27,976 bases of DNA from an uncultured Collinsella sp. (lineage in GTDB: Bacteria; Actinomycetota; Coriobacteriia; Coriobacteriales; Coriobacteriaceae), in the NCBI GenBank assembly GCA_958429225.1, contig CAUAJB010000022.1:1-27976 (forward strand), in the 5' to 3' direction. The notes under the pieces were generated by a model. That model had not been told where the DNA came from, ran no database searches, and saw nothing but the letters and a program-made list of their open reading frames with translations. The translations under genes and the position numbers were made by a program. Of this stretch, positions 23,682 to 27,976 are shown piece by piece (position 1 is the first letter of the stretch; every line of letters starts with the position of its first letter).

Positions 23682-24470
23682 CTAATGGCTGGAATAGCAG
23701 GTGGTGTGGGCGGCGCGGAAGCGGCAGTGCTCGCGCATGCGGCAGATATTGCAGGTGGGGCGGCTCTGGGCGTCGTGGACTTCGCCGTCGAATAGGCCGA
23801 TCACCGCGGTCACGCTTTTGGTGGGCATGAGCAGGCTGGTGGGTGTGACGGTAAGCCCGATGAGCCGCGTGGCGTTGAGCGCATTGACGATCGAGCGCTG
23901 GGCCGAGAGTGGGCAGTCGCCGTAGCCGGGACTAAAGCGCCAGTTGCCGGCGAGCCCATGAACGGCGGCGCCCGTCTTGACCTGCTGGTCCATTTGCTCG
24001 ACGGCGGCTTCCACGTAAGCGGAGCACGCGGCGTCGAGCACGGCGCCCTCCAGGGGATGTTGGGCTCCCGTGGTGCGCAGGCGACGCTCGGCGTCCATGC
24101 CGAGGGTGCATGCCATGAGCGCGGCAAAGCGGGCGTCTTTGAGATGTCGATAGATATCGCGACCGCGCAGCTCAACGTTGGTGCCGACCAAGCGAATGCA
24201 AGGCTTGCCCTGCTCGTCCACGCCCGTGGCATCGACGGCAAATACGCGGCGCACGCCACGGGGCTCAATGTCCAGTTCCAGACGTTCAACGACAAGCTCA
24301 ATACGTCGTGACAGTTCGGGCTCAATCTGCTGGCCGCCGTAACCCAGATACCGCAGCATCTCGGCACGGTCGACACGGGGATGGTGCGCAGCATCGACAC
24401 GGTAAAGCGCCGGCGACGCAAGGTCGGCCGGCACTTCGACAGTGGTTGTATCGATGTGCGGTTTTTCCAT
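23682..24470 (-). CDS. Methionine synthase reactivation-domain protein (stand-alone)
   Basis: A 262-residue protein resembling the C-terminal AdoMet-binding activation domain of MetH, which re-methylates oxidised cob(II)alamin. The diagnostic block is NWRFSPGYGDCPLS (about residue 187 on), equivalent to the RxxPGY SAM-binding motif. The C-terminus is Cys-rich (CNICRMREHCRF, then HTTC), suggesting a metal or Fe-S site. Its ATG (24470-24468) overlaps the metF stop by one base (TAATG), and its own stop lies nine bases before metH, so all three are coupled. An open frame extends 31 codons upstream into metF but has no ribosome site. Split MetH systems of this kind are known, for example in Thermotoga. 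Confidence 0.85.
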   Translation of the reverse strand: MEKPHIDTTTVEVPADLASPALYRVDAAHHPRVDRAEMLRYLGYGGQQIEPELSRRIELVVERLELDIEPRGVRRVFAVDATGVDEQGKPCIRLVGTNVELRGRDIYRHLKDARFAALMACTLGMDAERRLRTTGAQHPLEGAVLDAACSAYVEAAVEQMDQQVKTGAAVHGLAGNWRFSPGYGDCPLSAQRSIVNALNATRLIGLTVTPTSLLMPTKSVTAVIGLFDGEVHDAQSRPTCNICRMREHCRFRAAHTTCYSSH

Positions 24471-25342
24471 TACCCCAGGCGCTCCATAATGGTCGCGGCG
24501 ATCGCAGGACGGTTCATAGTGTACAGGTGCAGGCCGTCGGCGCCGTGCTCCTTGAGGTCGCAAAGCTGGCGGGCTGCATAATCTACACCAGCTGCCTGCA
24601 GGCTCTCGGGGTCATTCTCGTACTTGGCGAGAATCTTGATGACGGGGGAGGGCAGCGACGCGCCGCACATAAAGACCATGCGGCTGATCTGTGACTTGCC
24701 CATAAACGGCATGATGCCCGCGGTAATGGGCACGGTGATGCCGGCCTTGTCGGCAAGCTCGCGAAAACGGTAGAAGCACTCGTTATCAAAGAAGAGCTGC
24801 GTCACAAAGAAGCTTGCGCCGGCGTCCTGTTTTTGCTTGAGGTGTTCGACCGAGAGGTTGAGATCCTCACAGGCAATGTGGCCCTCGGGATAGGCTGCGG
24901 CGCCCACGCAAAAGCCGGCGTCGACGAGCTCGGGGATGAGGTCGCGGGCGTAGGCGTAGTCCGAGGCGGGCTTGTCGTCCTCGGTCGCGCCGGCGGGGAG
25001 ATCGCCACGCAGGGCCAGGATGTTTTCCACGCCGGTGGTGCGATACTCGTCGATCTTGGCGGCGATATCGGCATGCGAGCGGCCCACGCAGGTAAGGTGT
25101 GCCACCGAGGGTGTATCGAATTCGCTCGTAATCATATGCGCGATGGGGGCGGTGGTGGCGCCGTTGCCCGAGCCGCCGGCCGAGCAGGTGACCGAGACAA
25201 AGCTCGGCGAAAGCTTGCACAGATTGCCTGCCACTTCGCGAGCCGTGTCGAGGGTCAGCTCGCCCTTGGGCGGGAACATCTCAAACGAAACGGGTGCGGT
25301 GCCCTGGGATGCTGCCTGCTTAAAAACCTCGTCGACGCGCAT
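24470..25342 (-). CDS. metF: Methylenetetrahydrofolate reductase
   Basis: A 290-residue flavoprotein that reduces 5,10-methylene-THF to 5-methyl-THF, the methyl donor for MetH. Visible family features are the N-terminal SFEMFPPKG with the catalytic Glu, ALRGD in the middle, AAYPEGH and QLFFDNECFYRF, plus the PGIMP-like TAGIMPF loop. The ATG (25342-25340) is preceded by GAGGAG. It is the first gene of a tight three-gene operon with the reactivation protein and metH, so the methyl donor and its user are made together. Length is normal for bacterial MetF. Confidence 0.95.
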   Translation of the reverse strand: MRVDEVFKQAASQGTAPVSFEMFPPKGELTLDTAREVAGNLCKLSPSFVSVTCSAGGSGNGATTAPIAHMITSEFDTPSVAHLTCVGRSHADIAAKIDEYRTTGVENILALRGDLPAGATEDDKPASDYAYARDLIPELVDAGFCVGAAAYPEGHIACEDLNLSVEHLKQKQDAGASFFVTQLFFDNECFYRFRELADKAGITVPITAGIMPFMGKSQISRMVFMCGASLPSPVIKILAKYENDPESLQAAGVDYAARQLCDLKEHGADGLHLYTMNRPAIAATIMERLG

Positions 25343-25508
25343 ATCGTGCTCCTCTAGATACGTAATAGTGTGATGTGTTGTGTAAGGATTCTACAGCACC
25401 ACTGTGCCACGGTGGAGTTTCACTCGCTATTTGAGGATACCAATCAAAGATGCCTTGCTATCGGCTTTCTCTATAACAGAGCGGCTAATCTAGGCACGGA
25501 CTATAAAG

Positions 25509-25534
25509 ACTGGTATCTGATGCGAAATACCAGT
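25509..25534. promoter_or_regulatory. Inverted repeat ACTGGTAT/ATACCAGT between metF and glutamine synthetase
   Basis: ACTGGTAT (25509-25516) and ATACCAGT (25527-25534) are perfect 8-bp arms around a 10-bp centre. A related ATACCA half lies near 25428. The 428-bp gap 25343-25770 is A/T-richer and must hold promoters for both divergent transcripts. The site could be an operator for either. I could not fit a cobalamin or SAM riboswitch to the metF leader by eye. Confidence 0.35.
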
Positions 25535-25609
25535 TAAGAAAGCCCCGTCCCAAATTGACTACCCTTAAACCATGGGGAGAGGTCTGCAATTTATGCAGTT
25601 GATTGGCTG

Positions 25610-25715
25610 TTGAGGGTGGCAACGCCGCCTCGATAGGGTAACCTCAATGATTGGTTTCGCGACGGCAACATAACGGTAATGTCGCGGAAACACGGCGAGT
25701 CTAAGCTATGACTCG
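25610..25715 (+). promoter_or_regulatory. Hairpin-rich leader of glutamine synthetase
   Basis: GAGGGTGGC (25612-25620) pairs with GCCGCCTC (25624-25631) around an AAC loop. The same TTGAGG (25610-25615) can instead pair with CCTCAA (25642-25647), so the two folds exclude each other. Further hairpins are GTTTCGCGAC/GTCGCGGAAAC (25654-25691) and CGAGTC/GACTCG (25696-25715). Alternatively TTGAGG and TAGGGT (25634-25639, 18-bp spacing) could be a weak promoter. Confidence 0.35.
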
Positions 25716-25770
25716 TTCGTTAGTAATCAACACCGCTTCTCACGCGGTGCCGATACGAAGGGAGTTCCGT

Positions 25771-27858
25771 ATGGCCGAACTTACTGACCGCTTCGGGACC
25801 ATGGTGTTCTCTGAGGAAGTCATGAAGGACTACCTCCCCAAGGACATTTGGAAGCGCCTTGCTGCAACCCTCGAGGGCGGTGAGCCGCTCGACCTGGATG
25901 TGGCCAACGCCGTTGCCCATGCCATGAAGGTCTGGGCCATCTCCAAGGGAGCGACGCACTACGCGCACTGGTTCCAGCCGCTTTCGGGCATTACTTCCGA
26001 GAAGCACGACAGCTTCCTGGAGCCCAACCACGACGGCACCGCCATTACCAAGTTTACGGGCAAGAACCTCATCCAGGGCGAGCCCGATGCCTCCAGCTTC
26101 CCCAACGGCGGCCTACGCGCCACCTTCGAGGCCCGTGGCTACACCGCTTGGGATCCCACCAGCCCCGCCTTTATCAAGGACGATGTCCTGTGCATCCCCA
26201 CGGCTTTCTGCTCCTACACGGGCGAGGCCCTGGACAAGAAGACCCCGCTGCTGCGCTCCATGACCGCGCTCTCGCGTGAGTCCAAGCGCGTTTTGGCGCT
26301 GTTTGGCAAGACCCCCAAGAAGGTCGTTCCTTCTGTGGGCGACGAGCAGGAGTACTTCCTGATCAAAAAGGACGCCTATCGCAAGCGCAAGGACCTGGTC
26401 ATCACCGGCCGAACCCTCTTTGGTGCTGCTCCCTGCAAGGGCCAGGAGCTCGAGGAGCACTACTTTGGCGCTATCCGCCCCACCGTCTCGGCCTATATGA
26501 AGGATCTGGACGATGAACTGTGGGCGCTTGGCATTCCCGCCAAGACCAAGCACAACGAGGTCGCTCCCTGCCAGCATGAGCTCGCACCGGTCTATGGCGA
26601 GGTCAACGAGGCCATCGACCAGAATCTGGTCATGATGGAGAAGATGAAGCTCATCGCCTCCCGCCACGACTTGGTCTGCCTGCTGCACGAGAAGCCCTTC
26701 GAGGGCATCAACGGTTCGGGCAAGCACAACAACTGGTCGCTTGGCACCGAGTCCGAGAATCTGCTCGATCCGGGCGACACCCCGCTCGACAACCTGCAGT
26801 TCATCGTCTTCCTCACCGCGGTGATCGAGGCCGTCGATAACTATCAGGAGCTCCTGCGTGCCTCTGTTGCCTCGGCCGGCAACGACCATCGTCTGGGCGC
26901 CAACGAGGCTCCTCCGGCGATTATGTCCATCTTCCTGGGCGACCAGCTTACCGAGGTCGTCGAGAAGATCATCGATGGCAAGGCTTCCGTCCATGCCACG
27001 CGCGGCGTGCTCGACCTGGGCGCCGATACCCTGCCCAAGCTGATGCAGGACAACACCGACCGCAACCGCACCTCCCCGTTTGCCTTCACCGGCAACAAGT
27101 TCGAGTTCCGTGCCTGCGGCTCCGAGCAGAACGTCTCCGACTCCAACCTGGTGCTCGATGCCGCCGTGGCCAAGTCACTCAAGTCCTTCGCCGACGCGCT
27201 TGAGGGTACGCCCGAGGATGAGTTCCAGGACGCCGCGCTCGAGTACTGCAAGAAGGTCCTGACCGACCACCAGCGCATCCTGTTCTCCGGTGACGGCTAC
27301 TCCGACGAGTGGCCCGTCGAGGCCGAGAAGCGCGGCCTTGCCAACAACAAGACCACGGCCGATGCCCTGCCCGCCTTTGTTTCCGATAAGGCTATTGCGC
27401 TCTTTGAGGAGACGGGCGTCCTGACCAAGGCCGAGGCTCAGTGCCGCTACGATTGCAAGCTCGAGAAGTACAACAAGCTCATGAACATCGAGGCCACCAC
27501 GATGGTTCGCGAGGCGCGTCGTACCTATCGCCCGGTCATTACCGCCTATGCCACCAAGGTCGCTAAGGGCCTTGAGACTATTCGTGCCGCCGGTGCCGAG
27601 GCCGCCATGCAGTGCGAGCAGAACACACTCAACAAGCTCTGCAACGGCATCACCGCCATCAACGACTCCATCAAGGCACTCGACGCCGTGCATCAGAAGG
27701 CCGAGGCCCTCGATGGCCAGGAGCAGGCCAACGTGTATGCACACGAGGTCGTTCCCGCTATGGATACGCTGCGCGCCGCCGTGGACGCCATGGAGGAGAT
27801 CGTGGCCGCCGACTACTGGCCGGTCCCGACCTACGACGACATCCTGTTCTACGTGTAG
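25771..27858 (+). CDS. glnN: Glutamine synthetase type III
   Basis: A 695-residue type III glutamine synthetase, which joins ammonia to glutamate using ATP; family members are large dodecamers of about 700 residues. Diagnostic stretches are KHNEVAPCQHELAPVYGE, the catalytic NGSGKHNNWSLG and GANEAPPAIMS. ATG 25771 is chosen because AAGGGAG lies 6 bp upstream; an upstream in-frame ATG at 25708 falls in the hairpin-rich leader. It is a single-gene unit with its own terminator. It could recapture ammonia such as that released by NagB, though that link is inference. Named glnN by convention for GSIII; many annotations simply use glnA. Confidence 0.95.
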   Translation: MAELTDRFGTMVFSEEVMKDYLPKDIWKRLAATLEGGEPLDLDVANAVAHAMKVWAISKGATHYAHWFQPLSGITSEKHDSFLEPNHDGTAITKFTGKNLIQGEPDASSFPNGGLRATFEARGYTAWDPTSPAFIKDDVLCIPTAFCSYTGEALDKKTPLLRSMTALSRESKRVLALFGKTPKKVVPSVGDEQEYFLIKKDAYRKRKDLVITGRTLFGAAPCKGQELEEHYFGAIRPTVSAYMKDLDDELWALGIPAKTKHNEVAPCQHELAPVYGEVNEAIDQNLVMMEKMKLIASRHDLVCLLHEKPFEGINGSGKHNNWSLGTESENLLDPGDTPLDNLQFIVFLTAVIEAVDNYQELLRASVASAGNDHRLGANEAPPAIMSIFLGDQLTEVVEKIIDGKASVHATRGVLDLGADTLPKLMQDNTDRNRTSPFAFTGNKFEFRACGSEQNVSDSNLVLDAAVAKSLKSFADALEGTPEDEFQDAALEYCKKVLTDHQRILFSGDGYSDEWPVEAEKRGLANNKTTADALPAFVSDKAIALFEETGVLTKAEAQCRYDCKLEKYNKLMNIEATTMVREARRTYRPVITAYATKVAKGLETIRAAGAEAAMQCEQNTLNKLCNGITAINDSIKALDAVHQKAEALDGQEQANVYAHEVVPAMDTLRAAVDAMEEIVAADYWPVPTYDDILFYV

Positions 27859-27889
27859 AGCGTAACTGAAATATCGTCACGGTATTGAG

Positions 27890-27922
27890 CCGGGGTCCGC
27901 ATCATGCGGGCCCCGGTTTTTG
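27890..27922 (+). terminator. Intrinsic terminator of glutamine synthetase
   Basis: CCGGGGTCCGC (27890-27900) and GCGGGCCCCGG (27906-27916) form an 11-bp stem with one G-T pair around an ATCAT loop, followed by five T. Confidence 0.92.
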
Positions 27923-27938
27923 TTCAAGACTTTAGTCC

Positions 27939-27959
27939 GCTGGCCGCGCAGCGGCCAGC
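27939..27959. terminator. Second hairpin at the window edge
   Basis: GCTGGCCGC (27939-27947) and GCGGCCAGC (27951-27959) pair perfectly around GCA. It follows the glutamine synthetase terminator closely and lacks a good T-run (only TTT on the plus strand). It could be the 3' end of a convergent gene lying beyond the window. Confidence 0.4.
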
Positions 27960-27976
27960 TTTAAACCACCCGCTAC

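Noticed and set aside
25343..25500. Cobalamin or SAM riboswitch ahead of metF-metH
   Set aside because: No cobalamin box or SAM-riboswitch core could be found by eye; only short inverted repeats are present.

Overview
The window looks like a chromosomal segment of a G+C-rich gut actinobacterium of the Coriobacteriia, most likely Collinsella or a close relative. This is inference from recalled protein similarity: a Collinsella-style AraC regulator, a DUF6110/P-type ATPase pair, a type III glutamine synthetase, and strong G/C third-position bias with AGGAGG-type ribosome sites. No database search was possible. About twenty protein genes and one RNA gene (tmRNA) can be supported; most are housekeeping or metabolic.

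Layout. 1-617 (minus) is the N-terminal part of an AraC-type regulator, divergent from a two-gene ABC half-transporter operon (732-4316) resembling the YbtPQ/IrtAB group. 4497-6836 holds a small DUF6110 protein and a heavy-metal P-type ATPase whose membrane motif is SCA instead of CPC. 6976-7841 is a RelB-like antitoxin with a PIN-domain toxin, behind a promoter with two back-to-back palindromes. 7900-8334 (minus) is an unrecognised 144-residue protein. 8574-8937 is tmRNA (ssrA) with a strong terminator. 8981-9552 has no gene but two repeat families, including inverted copies of part of the tmRNA T-arm. 9553-10431 is a patatin-like phospholipase.

10589-14461 is a translation and amino-sugar block: rplM-rpsI, glmM, a glucose-type PTS EIIA (crr) and nagB, which has a long, structured 5' leader. 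14910-17909 encodes a 999-residue regulator with a MalT-like NTPase at the N-terminus and a SARP-type DNA-binding plus BTAD module at the C-terminus. 17979-21005 (minus) carries yhbY, a SAM-dependent methyltransferase and a DUF711/UPF0210 protein. Between the last two lies a 134-bp element with perfect 32-bp inverted arms. 21114-25342 (minus) is a tight methionine/one-carbon operon, metF - MetH reactivation protein - metH, in which the usual fourth MetH domain is a separate gene. 25771-27858 is type III glutamine synthetase with a hairpin-rich leader.

Functional links. MetF makes 5-methyl-THF, MetH uses it to methylate homocysteine, and the separate activation protein would rescue oxidised cobalamin. 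NagB and GlmM act at opposite ends of the glucosamine-6-phosphate node, with a PTS EIIA encoded between them. The most unusual content lies in intergenic structure and repeats (19490-19623, 8992-9465, 4320-4348, 13461-13732, 25610-25715), the SCA-type ATPase pair and the inverted-order SARP/STAND regulator. I saw no CRISPR array, prophage or insertion-sequence transposase.
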